DNA of 64,000 nucleotides from Curtobacterium sp. Leaf183 (GCF_001424385.1 NZ_LMPO01000009.1:115552-179551), one strand, 5' to 3'; positions 1 through 8,463 are shown, counted from the first letter of the stretch. Program-made: numbers and translations. The notes: generated from the letters alone by a model not told the origin.

Positions 1-1210
1 TCGTCGCCGGCACGCGGTCGGTCCGGAAGCGCGTCTCGACGACCTCGCCGTCGGCCTCGCGCCGCGCGTCGGTGACGGTGGCGTCGTCGTCCTCGACCAC
101 GATCCGGACGGTGACGTCGGACGGCTCGTGCAGGCGGTCCGACAGCAGGTGCACGGTCGTGACCTGGAGCTCCGCGAGTCCGAGGTCGGCGTCCGGTACC
201 GGCAGGTCGGAGGCGATGTGCCCGTGGTCGTCGACGAACACGACGAGCCGGGCGTTCTCGGCCTGGTCGCTCGTCCCGGAACTGCGCTTGGCGGTCGCGG
301 CGAACTGCGCCCGGTCGGCCAGTTCGCCGCCGATCACCCCGAGGAGCGACTGGACGTCGGGCGCGATGCGCCGCGCCGGGACGTCGCCGTCGAGCAGCTC
401 GTCGTCGACGGCGTGCGGCAGCAGGTCGAACCCGCGCCAGTCGTCGGCGCGGGCACCGGGGTGCACGAGGGCCAGGTGCAGGTCCTCGGGGGAGTGCAAC
501 GTCGCGAGCTGGGCGATCATCCCGCGCGCCACCTCGAGCACACGGTCCCGGTCGCCGATGACCGCGACGTGGCCGGCGCGGTCCAGGTCGACGGTCACCG
601 GCATGCCCGCGACGGTCGCGTAGTGCTGCACGACCGTGCGCGCCTCGTCGAGCATGATCGGGTCGAAGGGCTGCACCGGGTTCTCGTCGTCGGGCAGCGT
701 CAGGTCGAACCAGCGCACGTCGCCGACCCCACCGCGGACGACGAGGAAGTCGTCGTGGCCGCGCCGGCGTTCCCACAGCCGCGCCGGGTCGCGGACGACC
801 TCGATCAGGGCGTCCGGTTCCGGGTTCAGCACGCTGGCCTTCGCCCGGACGTCGCGGGCCCGCGCACGCATCTCGGTCCGGGTCCGTTCGAGGAAGTCGA
901 GGTAGCGCTCACGCTGCGACCGTCGGGTCCTGGCCTGGTTCCCGCGCTGGGACACGGCCATGCCGACGCCCCCGACCAGGGCGACCACGAGCACGACGGC
1001 ACCGATGACCATGAAGACGGGGTTGGCGTTGCGCAGCACGACGATCATCACGATCGACGAGAGCGATCCGACGACGGGCAGCAGCGTCTGGATCGGGATG
1101 CCGCCGACGGGTCCCTCCGGCAGCGCGGGCGGTGGGGCGAGCGGCTCGGTCGGCTCGTCGCGGAGCGGGCGGCTCACGCGCGTCGGGCGGTGGACGAGTC
1201 GACGCGTCAT
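1..1210 (-). CDS. eccC: Type VII secretion protein EccC, N-terminal part (cut by window edge)
   Basis: The visible 403 codons give the amino end of EccC, the membrane-anchored FtsK/SpoIIIE-type ATPase that powers type VII secretion. A proline-rich cytosolic N-terminus (about residues 15-32) is followed by two membrane helices (about 42-59 and 65-86) and then a basic, soluble segment. This is the usual EccC start. The ATPase domains lie beyond the left edge. The ATG shares ATGA with the stop of the upstream MinD-like gene, so translation is probably coupled. The position next to eccD in the same operon supports the call. Whether the ATPase domains are intact cannot be judged here. Confidence 0.85.
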   Translation of the reverse strand, partial: MTRRLVHRPTRVSRPLRDEPTEPLAPPPALPEGPVGGIPIQTLLPVVGSLSSIVMIVVLRNANPVFMVIGAVVLVVALVGGVGMAVSQRGNQARTRRSQRERYLDFLERTRTEMRARARDVRAKASVLNPEPDALIEVVRDPARLWERRRGHDDFLVVRGGVGDVRWFDLTLPDDENPVQPFDPIMLDEARTVVQHYATVAGMPVTVDLDRAGHVAVIGDRDRVLEVARGMIAQLATLHSPEDLHLALVHPGARADDWRGFDLLPHAVDDELLDGDVPARRIAPDVQSLLGVIGGELADRAQFAATAKRSSGTSDQAENARLVVFVDDHGHIASDLPVPDADLGLAELQVTTVHLLSDRLHEPSDVTVRIVVEDDDATVTDARREADGEVVETRFRTDRVPAT

Positions 1211-2082
1211 CGGTCGCTCCGTTCGGTCGCGGTGCCGGCCGTCGTCGTGTCGAGCAGCGCGGCGGCGAGCCGGGCGTGCGCGGTGCGGGTCGCGACGGTG
1301 AGGTCGCGCGTCGACCTGGGGGCGCCCGCGAGCCGTGCCAGGTCGGCGGGGATCCGCAGGACCGTGGCGTCCGGCCACCGGACGGCTTCGACGGCTCGCG
1401 AGCCCGAGCGCCCGACGTCCACCGCGGCCACGACGACCGTCGGTCGGTGTTCGAGCGCGCGGACGGCCTCGACGACGGCCATGGCACGCTCGAGCGACAC
1501 CCGGTCGGTCCTCGCGACCAGGCAGACGGCGTGGCTGGCGTACGCGACCGCGGTCAGGTCGACGCCGGGGGCGCGGACGCCCCAGTCGGTGCAGACCACG
1601 TCGAAGAACCGCGTGACCGGGGCGACCGCCTCGGCCCAGCGAGCTTCGGTCGCCTGACGGGGCGGTGCGTCGTGTTCGTCCGCCGTGCCGGGCTCGCGGA
1701 CGTCGAGGGCGTACAGCCCGGAACCGGCGCGGGCGAGTCCGGCGGTGGCGTCCGACGTGCTCGCCGGGTCGCGCCGTCGCGCGTCGTCGACGGTCGGCGG
1801 CAGGTCGGGCAGCCCCGCGTGCCAGAGCATCGAGCGCGCGCCGGCCGCAGCGTCGACCCCCAGGACCGGACCCGTCCGGCGGTGGGCCACCAGGTTGGCG
1901 ACGAGCGACGCCGACGTGGATGCGCCGACCCCGCCGGTGAGCTGCACGAAGCCGAGCCGTCGACTGAGGGCGAGCGGGGCGCGGATCGCACGGTCGGCCT
2001 GCTCCAGCACGCCCGTCCCGGACGCCGTGGCTCCGAGGACCGCGGCCGGGGCGGTGCCGACGAGTGACCGCAGCACGCCCAT
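1207..2082 (-). CDS. MinD/ParA-like ATPase of the T7SS operon, degenerate P-loop
   Basis: This 291-residue protein resembles the SIMIBI-class (MinD-like) ATPases encoded in actinobacterial type VII clusters. A segment at about residues 44-75 looks like a Walker A loop followed by the strand leading to a catalytic-type Asp (LGVDAAAG). The loop reads TGGVGAST, so the two conserved lysines of the KGGxGKT motif are replaced by T49 and A54. ATP hydrolysis is therefore doubtful. A later segment (FDVVCTDWG) fits the switch II region. The ATG overlaps the eccD stop (TGATG) and its own stop overlaps the eccC start, so the gene is fully embedded in the operon. Its role is inferred from position: assembly or positioning of the secretion machine. 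Confidence 0.65.
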   Translation of the reverse strand: MGVLRSLVGTAPAAVLGATASGTGVLEQADRAIRAPLALSRRLGFVQLTGGVGASTSASLVANLVAHRRTGPVLGVDAAAGARSMLWHAGLPDLPPTVDDARRRDPASTSDATAGLARAGSGLYALDVREPGTADEHDAPPRQATEARWAEAVAPVTRFFDVVCTDWGVRAPGVDLTAVAYASHAVCLVARTDRVSLERAMAVVEAVRALEHRPTVVVAAVDVGRSGSRAVEAVRWPDATVLRIPADLARLAGAPRSTRDLTVATRTAHARLAAALLDTTTAGTATERSDR

Positions 2083-3410
2083 CAGAACGCCCCGAGGAGC
2101 TGGCCGTACACGCCGAACGTGCCGATCAGCAGGGGGACGAGGGCGATCACCGCGAGCGACTCGACGACGTTGCCGAGCCGCCGGAGCGACGCACGCTGGT
2201 GCCGGGCGGGGGCCACGAGCACGAGCAGCGCGACCACGACCGCCAGACCGGCGAGGACCGCGGGGGCCAGTGCTCCGTCGTCGCCGCGCAGGTGCACCGT
2301 CACGCCGACCACGACCGCCGGCACCGTCGCCGCCCACAGCGCCGCGACCTGCGCCGCGAGCGGGAACGCACGGGTCCGCAGCGCGGTCACGGTCACGAGT
2401 GCGACGCCGAGCCACTGCGCCCACGGACCGGTCGCCTCGGCGACCCCGACGAGGGCGACCGCGAGCGTCGAGGCCACCGCGAAGGTGGCCCACGTGAGCG
2501 TCCGGTAGGCACGGTCCACCGTGGTCAGCACGGTCTCGCGCCGGGCGAGGCGTCCGGTGATCACCTGGTCGTCGAGCCCCGTCAACCCCGACAGCGACAT
2601 CGCGTACCAGGGGATGAGCCCGATCACGACGACCGCGGCGGTGGCGAGCACACCGGCACTCTCGACCCCGGTCATCGGGGTCCGCTCGAGCAGCGTCGCG
2701 GCGCCGGCTCCGACCACACCGACCGCCGAGCCCAGTGCGGCCGGCGCGGAGCGGCGGCCCAGTCCCGCCACCAGGAACAGCGCGAGCCACGCGACGGTCG
2801 CGGTGGGCGCGGCCAGGCCGAGCGTGACGGAGCCGGACGGCCCGGTGGAGGCGAGCAGGGCCTCCAGGCCGACCGCCGTCGGGAACGCGAGCCCGAGGGC
2901 GGCGGCGAGGAGGGCCCAGGCCACGGTCCGGACCCGGACCAGGGCGAGGCCGAGCCCGGCGACCACGCAGACGGCCCACGCGATCGCCGGGACGGCTCGG
3001 AGGCCCGGCAGGTCGAGCGCGGCGACCCCGGCGGCGAGCGTCAGCAGACCGATGCCCACGCCGCCGACCAGCAGGCGTGGCCCCGGACCCCACAGACCGG
3101 CGCGGGACCCGAGCGCGTCGCTGACGGCGTCGGTCACGTCGCTGACCTCGGGCGGCGGCGGGGCCTCGTCGAGCCGCAGCAGCCGCAACACCTCGCCGTC
3201 GGCGACCCCCTGGTCGGCAGCCGAGGCCGTGGTGTCGAGCTGTTCCCCGGTCGACCGGAGCAGCGTGAGCGGACGCGCGACCGGCGCCACCCGTTCGTCC
3301 AGCAGCTCGACGAGCCGTGGGACGAGCGACCCGAGGGTCTCGTCGCTCGGGATGACGAGCGTCGCTCGGCGGGTGGCACCGACGACGGTCAGGCGTGTGA
3401 AGTCGGTCAC
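2082..3410 (-). CDS. eccD: Type VII secretion integral membrane protein EccD
   Basis: This 442-residue protein has a soluble ubiquitin-like (YukD-type) domain in roughly the first 85 residues. About eleven closely spaced hydrophobic helices follow to the C-terminus. That is the EccD layout, in which the protein forms the membrane channel vestibule of the ESX core complex. The GTG start was chosen because the ubiquitin-like fold begins there (TDFTRLTVVG) and it overlaps the stop of the preceding small membrane gene as GTGA. The 44 codons open upstream are arginine/histidine-rich and look like read-through of non-coding frame. It sits between the small membrane protein and the MinD-like ATPase in a tightly overlapping operon. 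Confidence 0.88.
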   Translation of the reverse strand: MTDFTRLTVVGATRRATLVIPSDETLGSLVPRLVELLDERVAPVARPLTLLRSTGEQLDTTASAADQGVADGEVLRLLRLDEAPPPPEVSDVTDAVSDALGSRAGLWGPGPRLLVGGVGIGLLTLAAGVAALDLPGLRAVPAIAWAVCVVAGLGLALVRVRTVAWALLAAALGLAFPTAVGLEALLASTGPSGSVTLGLAAPTATVAWLALFLVAGLGRRSAPAALGSAVGVVGAGAATLLERTPMTGVESAGVLATAAVVVIGLIPWYAMSLSGLTGLDDQVITGRLARRETVLTTVDRAYRTLTWATFAVASTLAVALVGVAEATGPWAQWLGVALVTVTALRTRAFPLAAQVAALWAATVPAVVVGVTVHLRGDDGALAPAVLAGLAVVVALLVLVAPARHQRASLRRLGNVVESLAVIALVPLLIGTFGVYGQLLGAF

Positions 3411-3697
3411 CGGTTCCCCCCGACGCTCGTCCCGCTCGCGGGTGCCGTGGTGCTCGTGGTGCCGGTGGACCCGCCGAGGCCGCCGGCCTGTCCGTTCTGG
3501 ATGGCGTTCAGGACGAAGGCCGTCCCGACACACCCGGCACACACGACGGCGGCGAGCACCATGCTGCCCACCAGGCGTCGGACGTTGTCGTTGACCGTGC
3601 GGCGCTCCGCCAGCTCGCCGATCAGGAAGGCCCCGCGCAGACGGACCCGGTGCGTGCGCACCGACTCCAGCAGGATCGTGTCGTTGTTGTCAGGCAC
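3407..3697 (-). CDS. Small single-pass membrane protein of the T7SS operon
   Basis: A 96-residue protein with a basic N-terminal cytosolic part, one hydrophobic helix (about residues 43-65) and a Ser/Thr/Gly-rich tail ending in NR. I do not recognise a named family. The topology (basic N-terminus, one helix, extracytoplasmic tail) recalls a miniature of EccB, but I see no convincing EccB signature. It overlaps the eccD start by four bases, so it is translated together with eccD and is probably a core or accessory subunit of the same machine. Confidence 0.6.
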   Translation of the reverse strand: MPDNNDTILLESVRTHRVRLRGAFLIGELAERRTVNDNVRRLVGSMVLAAVVCAGCVGTAFVLNAIQNGQAGGLGGSTGTTSTTAPASGTSVGGNR

Positions 3698-3739
3698 GCT
3701 CGGTCGTCTCCTCGTGGTGGTGGCGACGGGGCCCGGGCA

Positions 3740-4714
3740 TCACGCCGGTCCTCCGGCCGTCACCGTGTACTCGCGTTCGCCCAGTTCGACCCGCCACCCG
3801 GTCGCGGCGGCCGTGCGCTGCCCCGGCACGAGCGGTTGGACGGCACCCTCGGGCGAGGTGATCGTCGTGCCGTTCGTGGTGTGCAGGTCCGTCACCCAGA
3901 GCAGGTCGTCCGCCCACTCGAGCACGGCGTGGTTGCGGGACAGCGTGCGTGCGATGTCGGGCAGCGCGTGCACGGTCACGTCCGGGGTGTCCGCCTCGGG
4001 GCGGCGGCCCACGAGCACGGTACCGCGCACGACGATCGTGTCGCCCGAGGCGGGGACCAGCCGGACGTCGGCGAGCGGCACGACCTGCTGGCGCGCGCCG
4101 CGTCGGGTCTCGGTCGTCCCGTCCTGCCGTGAGCGGGCTGCGCGGCGGCCCTCGCCCGCGACGGGTGCCGACGGCACCACCGCCGGGCCCAGCTGCTGCA
4201 CGTGCAGGGCCGGCAGTGCCGGGGTGAGCGGGTCTCGGCCGCGTCGCACGTCGGCGGTGATCGTGGTGTGCGGCGACCACGGGGCGAGGGTGCCGCGGAT
4301 CGCCGTCGCGGCCGTCGGCGGCAGGGCGCTGAGCACGTCGACGCGGCGCAGCCGGGTGACGGCGAGTCCGAGGGTCACGCCGGTCCGGCAGACGGCGAGC
4401 AGCTGGACCAGGACGACGAGGACGGCCAGCGCGACGCCTGCGACGACGGCGCCCGCCGTGTCGGTCCGGACGAGCGACACCACCAGGACACCGGCCGGGA
4501 GGATCGTGGCCAGGCCGTCGACGACGGCCGCGGTCCGCCGTCGGAGCGGGGCTGCCGGTACCACCCCGGCCAGCAGGCCGGCACCGGTCGCGGTGGCGGC
4601 CCCGGTCGCCGCGCCCACCTGGGGTGCGCCGCACCGGGTGCAGAACCGTTCGGCGGCGGCCAGGATGCGCGAACACCGGGCACAGCTCAACGAGCCGACG
4701 AGCGCGCTCGGCAT
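3740..4714 (-). CDS. Zinc-ribbon / RDD membrane / FHA domain protein of the T7SS operon
   Basis: A 324-residue protein. A zinc ribbon at the N-terminus has two CxxC pairs (residues 11-14 and 25-28). A hydrophobic RDD-like membrane segment follows (about 45-145), then a charged linker, and a C-terminal FHA domain (about 225-324) with the phosphothreonine-binding pattern GRRPEAD, SRNH and TTNGT. FHA domains bind phosphothreonine peptides and are regulatory subunits in several type VI and VII secretion systems. It is the first gene of the leftward operon. A GGGGAGGA ribosome site lies just before the ATG. It may link Ser/Thr kinase signalling to secretion, which is an inference. Confidence 0.75.
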   Translation of the reverse strand: MPSALVGSLSCARCSRILAAAERFCTRCGAPQVGAATGAATATGAGLLAGVVPAAPLRRRTAAVVDGLATILPAGVLVVSLVRTDTAGAVVAGVALAVLVVLVQLLAVCRTGVTLGLAVTRLRRVDVLSALPPTAATAIRGTLAPWSPHTTITADVRRGRDPLTPALPALHVQQLGPAVVPSAPVAGEGRRAARSRQDGTTETRRGARQQVVPLADVRLVPASGDTIVVRGTVLVGRRPEADTPDVTVHALPDIARTLSRNHAVLEWADDLLWVTDLHTTNGTTITSPEGAVQPLVPGQRTAAATGWRVELGEREYTVTAGGPA

Positions 4715-4753
4715 CGGTTCCTCCCCGTGGATCCGCAGGACTGCAGCGAGGAG

Positions 4754-4759
4754 AGGCTA
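4754..4759 (-). promoter_or_regulatory. Candidate -10 box for the leftward eccC-eccD operon
   Basis: Read on the minus strand the hexamer is TAGCCT, about 40 nt before the first ATG, which leaves a short leader carrying GGGGAGGA. No good -35 hexamer is visible. The call rests on resemblance to other TAGNNT boxes in this window. Confidence 0.4.
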
Positions 4760-4789
4760 GCAGTCGAGAGGAGAACGCCACGTTGCGTC

Positions 4790-4818
4790 TTGCACGAGTC
4801 GTTCCGATGGAGAACAAT
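4790..4818 (+). promoter_or_regulatory. Candidate promoter of the Esx-like gene
   Basis: TTGCAC (4790-4795) and AACAAT (4813-4818) are separated by exactly 17 bp. The GTG of the first Esx-like gene follows at 4864. It faces away from the leftward operon, so 4715-4863 is a divergent control region. Confidence 0.4.
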
Positions 4819-4863
4819 GTCGTCGTTGGTGCACGAGCGCACGACCGACTGAGGGGAACAGAC

Positions 4864-5199
4864 GTGAAGTTCGCGATGGGGGCCGACACACTCGGCCAGC
4901 TGAGCAAGAAGACCGGCAGTGCCTCCCAGGACCTCGGGTCCCAGGTGAAGGCGCTGCTCGCCGCGGCCGAGCCGCTGCAGGGCAAGTTCAACGGTGCGGG
5001 CCGCGCGGCCTTCGACCGGTTCAAGTCCCAGTCGGACCAGGTGGCGAACGAGCTCAACGCCGCCCTCGCCGCTGTGCTGAGCGGCATCGGCGGCATGGAC
5101 ACCGCGTTCGGGCAGGGCGACCAGCAGATGGCCGACGACGCCACCCAGGCGTCCGGCACCGTCAACTTCGACGCTGCGCGCTTCGGCGCCGGCCACTGA
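4864..5199 (+). CDS. WXG100/ESAT-6-like secreted protein
   Basis: A 111-residue, mostly helical protein of the size of the WXG100 family, the small dimeric substrates of type VII secretion. The helix-turn-helix break has FNG (residues 42-44) where the family has WxG. Near the C-terminus F82-x3-D86 may stand for the YxxxD/E secretion signal. GTG was chosen as the start because it follows a GAGGGG ribosome site and gives the family length; in-frame codons upstream lead into the divergent promoter region. The next gene, which encodes a second helical protein, follows 16 bp later, as in Esx pairs. The assignment to a secreted substrate is by family and context. Confidence 0.72.
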   Translation: MKFAMGADTLGQLSKKTGSASQDLGSQVKALLAAAEPLQGKFNGAGRAAFDRFKSQSDQVANELNAALAAVLSGIGGMDTAFGQGDQQMADDATQASGTVNFDAARFGAGH

Positions 5200-5215
5200 C
5201 ACCAGGGGGAGCACC

Positions 5216-5530
5216 ATGGCAGGCAACCAGGCAGACCGCCGCGACTACGACGTCGCCGCCTCGCAGAGCGCGCAGGACAACTTCAACCGCGTCGCCGCCC
5301 AGCTCGAGGCACTGATCGACCAGCGCGACGGAGACGTCCGCGCCGCGATGAGCGACTACCAGGCCGACGGCGTCTCCGACGAGTACCAGTCGAAGGAACT
5401 CCGCTGGAAGAACGCTGCATCCGAGGTCCGCAGCATCATTGCGACACTCCGGACCTCGCTGCAGTCGACCGACCAGACCGCGCAGCAGACCATCCAGAAG
5501 GCCAAGAGCGCCGTCGACAGCATCGGCTGA
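5216..5530 (+). CDS. Pore-forming ESAT-6-like family protein
   Basis: A 104-residue acidic helical hairpin protein. A long first helix (residues 10-48) is followed by a turn around YQADG and a second helix (60-100). It resembles small proteins annotated as pore-forming ESAT-6 family in actinobacterial type VII loci. No signal peptide is present, as expected for type VII substrates. A GGGGAG site lies before the ATG. It probably pairs with the preceding Esx-like protein or with the toxin downstream. The name pore-forming is a family label and not something visible in the sequence. Confidence 0.6.
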   Translation: MAGNQADRRDYDVAASQSAQDNFNRVAAQLEALIDQRDGDVRAAMSDYQADGVSDEYQSKELRWKNAASEVRSIIATLRTSLQSTDQTAQQTIQKAKSAVDSIG

Positions 5531-5583
5531 CGACCCGAGCACATCGCCCGGCCGGTCGACGGCCGGGCGGACACAGGTGAGCC

Positions 5584-5928
5584 ATGACCTACAACGTCGA
5601 CCCCGCCGGGGTGAAGACCGTCCTGACCGACGTCGCGACGAAGAGCCAGCCCGTGATGGACGCGCTCGGCAAGATCGACGGTGCGGTGCAGACCGTCGCG
5701 ACCGGAGCCCAGTCCGAGCTGATCAACGGAGCGCTGTCGCAGTTCTTCGACGCGATGTCCGACAACGTGACGACGATCACACGGCACGTCCCCGCGGCCA
5801 TCGACGGTGCGGTCGCCGCGACGAACGCCGTCGTGCACGGCGACGAGGAGATCGCGGCCACCATGGAGACCAACGCGGGGATCGCCGCGGGCAACGGTGA
5901 CCTGTCCATCCTGGGTGTCACGCCGTGA
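5584..5928 (+). CDS. Small helical T7SS-associated protein (DUF6507-like)
   Basis: A 114-residue helical protein that opens with YNVDPAGVKTVL and continues as alternating amphipathic helices. It looks like the DUF6507 group, small proteins encoded just before large type VII effectors, but I recall this family only from context. The TGA overlaps the GTG start region of the next gene by four bases, so it is translationally coupled to the effector. It may act as a targeting partner or chaperone for that effector, by analogy with Esx or Lap proteins. Confidence 0.5.
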   Translation: MTYNVDPAGVKTVLTDVATKSQPVMDALGKIDGAVQTVATGAQSELINGALSQFFDAMSDNVTTITRHVPAAIDGAVAATNAVVHGDEEIAATMETNAGIAAGNGDLSILGVTP

Positions 5929-8429
5929 GCCTGATCGACCCGAGCAAGCTGCCAGGGGACAAGATCGACGCCGCGTCGGTGTCGACGGGGGCGTCGACCA
6001 TCTCGACCCTCGGCACCACGGTGTCGACCGGTGGCGGTGACACGGTCCGCGCCTGGCAGGCGATCTCCGGCTCGTACCAGTCGGACGGCGCCGAACACCT
6101 GTACTCGGTGATGACCCCGGTCGGGACGGCGACGACGCTGCTCGGTGACGGGCTCACCGCGGTGGCGACCGCACTGTCGACCTATGCCGAGACGGTCGGC
6201 CCGATCAAGACCAAGCTCGACACGCTGCGCACCGACGCCGAGGACTTCGTCTACCGGGCGAACCACTTCCAACCGAAGGTGCAGAACTCCGACGACGGCT
6301 ACGTCATCGCCTCGCAGGCCGTGAGCACGCTCGGCGTCAGCCTGATCACCGGCACCAAGGTCGAGATCACGTCGTGGGACCAGGACCCGGACATGGTCGA
6401 CGAGAACAACCGGCTGATCCGCCGTGGCGCCGACCTGGCCGAGGAGTGGCTCGCCGCGCAGCAGACCTGCGCGAACGCGATCCTCGGGGCCGCGTGTCTG
6501 GCACCGTTGCCGGGCAGCCCCACCGGGACCCCGGCGCAGATCATGGCGGCGGCCGAGGCATCGATGCCGTGGGCCGGCCAGCAGGACATCGACACCCCGT
6601 GGGGCTCCACCGGTGACCGCAAGGAGTCCTGCGGCGAGAAGGCCGCCGGGTTCCCCGCGCACCTGGTCAAGGGCGTCGTGGTCGACGGTCTCGGCGGCAT
6701 GGCCAAGGGCCTGAGCTCGCTGCTGACCGGGTGGGACGGCACCGGGATCCCCTGGTACGCCGAGGCGATCGCCGGCGGGATCACCGGGCGCTCCGACATG
6801 GTCGGCGACGCGTTCGACCGCGCGGGGCAGACGTTCGCCGGGTCCTGGCTCGGTCTCGGCCACCTGGCGTCGGCGTTGTCGCCGGTGGGCACCGTGGTCA
6901 ACACGCTCGGCAACACGCCGCTCGGCGACTTCCTGCCGAAGGACACGCAGCAGTTCCTGTCCGACTGGGGCCACGACGACACCACCGCCCTGGCTGACAC
7001 CGTCGGCGGGCTCGTCGGGCTGAAGCTCCCCGACGAGTGGTGGGAGTCGTCGTCGTGGGACGGCTACAACATCGCGCAGTCGTGGGTCGACGACCCGGGC
7101 GGGGCCGCCGGCGCGAGTGCGTTCAACATCGGCACCCTGTTCATCCCCGGCGCCGGCGAAGCGAGCGCCGGGGCTCACGCGACCGCCGCGGCTGCCGATG
7201 CCGCGGGCGACGTGGCCCGTGCGGGTGGGTTCGCGGACGACGCTGCCCGGGCTGCCCGTGGCGCCGACGGGTTCGTCGACGCTGCGAAGGGCATCACGGG
7301 GTCGGACCTGGCTGGTGTCGCGAAGGGCATCGACGCGGGCGACGTCGCGAAGGTGACCCGCGAGGGCGAGCTGCCCACGACGAGCGTCGACCTGGCCGGT
7401 GACGCCGCGAAGGTGGACGTCCCTCCGCCGCACGTGGACACCCCGGCGCCGCACAGTGACGCTCCGTCCGCGGCTGGGCCCCACGACGGAGCCCCGTCCG
7501 CGCCGCACCGTGATGCGCCGGTCTCGTCCGAGCCTCGCGCTGAGGCACCCGCGGCCGGTCGCGACACCCCGGCCGCCCCGCACCATGACGCACCGCCCAC
7601 GGAGCGTGGCGACACCCCGGTTGCGGAGCGTGGCGACCCGCCCGCTCCGGATCGGGCCGACGCACCTGGTGGCGCCCGCGGTGATGCGACATCCGGCCAC
7701 GGGGACTCGCCGTCACCTGCCCACGACGGAACGCCGGCGCACGACGGAGCACCGGCGCACGACGGAGCACCGGCGCACGACGGAGCACCGGCGCACGACG
7801 GAGCACCGGCGCATGACGGAGCACCGGCGACTGAGCACGGCGACACCGCACCCGCAGTGCACGGGGACGGACCCACCGACGCAACCCCGAGGACGCACGT
7901 CGGGGAGGACGGCGTCGAACGCGCCGTCCGTCAGTACGACTCGGGAAGCAAGGGCGCCTGGAACACCGACCTCTACCACAAGGCGATCGAGGCGAACACC
8001 CGCTACGAGGTCGACGGTGGCAAGTGGGTCTACGAGACCGACGAGCACGCTCGGGTCGTCCACGCCGAGGGCAACCTCGACCAGGTCGTCAAGGAACTCG
8101 AGGACCGGTCGCGCCACGGGGGGCAGCAGACGTCGGCCGGCGGCGCTGACCGCCTCGACGTCGACCACGGCGGCCACATCTTCGCGACGCTCTTCGGCGG
8201 ACCCGGCGAGGGCATCAACCTGACGGCGCAGTGGAGCAAGGTGAACCTCGGCGCGTACAAGGCGCTCGAGAACCAATGGGCTGCCGCGATCGACTCGGGG
8301 AAGTCGGTCCGGGTCGAGGTGAACCTGTCCTACCCGGAAGGACTTCGTCCGTCTCGCTACGATGTGGAATACCAGATCGACGGTGGCCCTCTTCGGCAGG
8401 TCCGCTTCTCGAACAAACCGACCTCGTGA
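5925..8429 (+). CDS. Polymorphic T7SS effector with C-terminal DNA/RNA non-specific endonuclease domain
   Basis: An 834-residue protein. The first 110 residues form a helical WXG/LXG-like secretion domain with W44 in a turn. A long middle domain (about 110-470) contains Ala-rich helical segments. A Pro/Asp/His/Ala-rich linker (about 490-650) includes six HDGAPA-type repeats. The last 177 residues look like the Endonuclea_NS_2 family: YxVDGGKWVYETDEHAR, then DVDHGGHIFA (residues 745-754), then conserved N765, Q and N774 positions and E782. The Asp/His pair of the DxGH core is kept, so the nuclease is probably active. Candidate immunity genes follow at once. A secreted antibacterial nuclease is the likely role; this is inferred from architecture. 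Confidence 0.75.
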   Translation: MSLIDPSKLPGDKIDAASVSTGASTISTLGTTVSTGGGDTVRAWQAISGSYQSDGAEHLYSVMTPVGTATTLLGDGLTAVATALSTYAETVGPIKTKLDTLRTDAEDFVYRANHFQPKVQNSDDGYVIASQAVSTLGVSLITGTKVEITSWDQDPDMVDENNRLIRRGADLAEEWLAAQQTCANAILGAACLAPLPGSPTGTPAQIMAAAEASMPWAGQQDIDTPWGSTGDRKESCGEKAAGFPAHLVKGVVVDGLGGMAKGLSSLLTGWDGTGIPWYAEAIAGGITGRSDMVGDAFDRAGQTFAGSWLGLGHLASALSPVGTVVNTLGNTPLGDFLPKDTQQFLSDWGHDDTTALADTVGGLVGLKLPDEWWESSSWDGYNIAQSWVDDPGGAAGASAFNIGTLFIPGAGEASAGAHATAAAADAAGDVARAGGFADDAARAARGADGFVDAAKGITGSDLAGVAKGIDAGDVAKVTREGELPTTSVDLAGDAAKVDVPPPHVDTPAPHSDAPSAAGPHDGAPSAPHRDAPVSSEPRAEAPAAGRDTPAAPHHDAPPTERGDTPVAERGDPPAPDRADAPGGARGDATSGHGDSPSPAHDGTPAHDGAPAHDGAPAHDGAPAHDGAPAHDGAPATEHGDTAPAVHGDGPTDATPRTHVGEDGVERAVRQYDSGSKGAWNTDLYHKAIEANTRYEVDGGKWVYETDEHARVVHAEGNLDQVVKELEDRSRHGGQQTSAGGADRLDVDHGGHIFATLFGGPGEGINLTAQWSKVNLGAYKALENQWAAAIDSGKSVRVEVNLSYPEGLRPSRYDVEYQIDGGPLRQVRFSNKPTS
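7722..7829 (+). repeat. Six 18-bp tandem repeats inside the effector linker
   Basis: Six in-phase units encode His-Asp-Gly-Ala-Pro-Ala, with Thr for Ala in the first. Units two to five are identical in DNA. The last differs by a single C-to-T change. The frame is kept for any change in copy number, so the array can vary in length without breaking the gene. Confidence 0.95.
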
Positions 8430-8463
8430 GTCGCCGAGCGACGACACAGCATCCAGGAGACAT

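Noticed and set aside
2064..4760. Plus-strand open frame across eccD and the FHA gene
   Set aside because: It opposes genes with clear domains and overlapping start and stop codons, and its product is low-complexity.
5589..7700. Minus-strand open frame opposite the effector
   Set aside because: It is antisense to a coherent effector gene and is composed of repetitive Arg/Gly/Val.
7722..7829. CRISPR-like array
   Set aside because: The units are contiguous 18-bp coding repeats without spacers and lie inside a reading frame.
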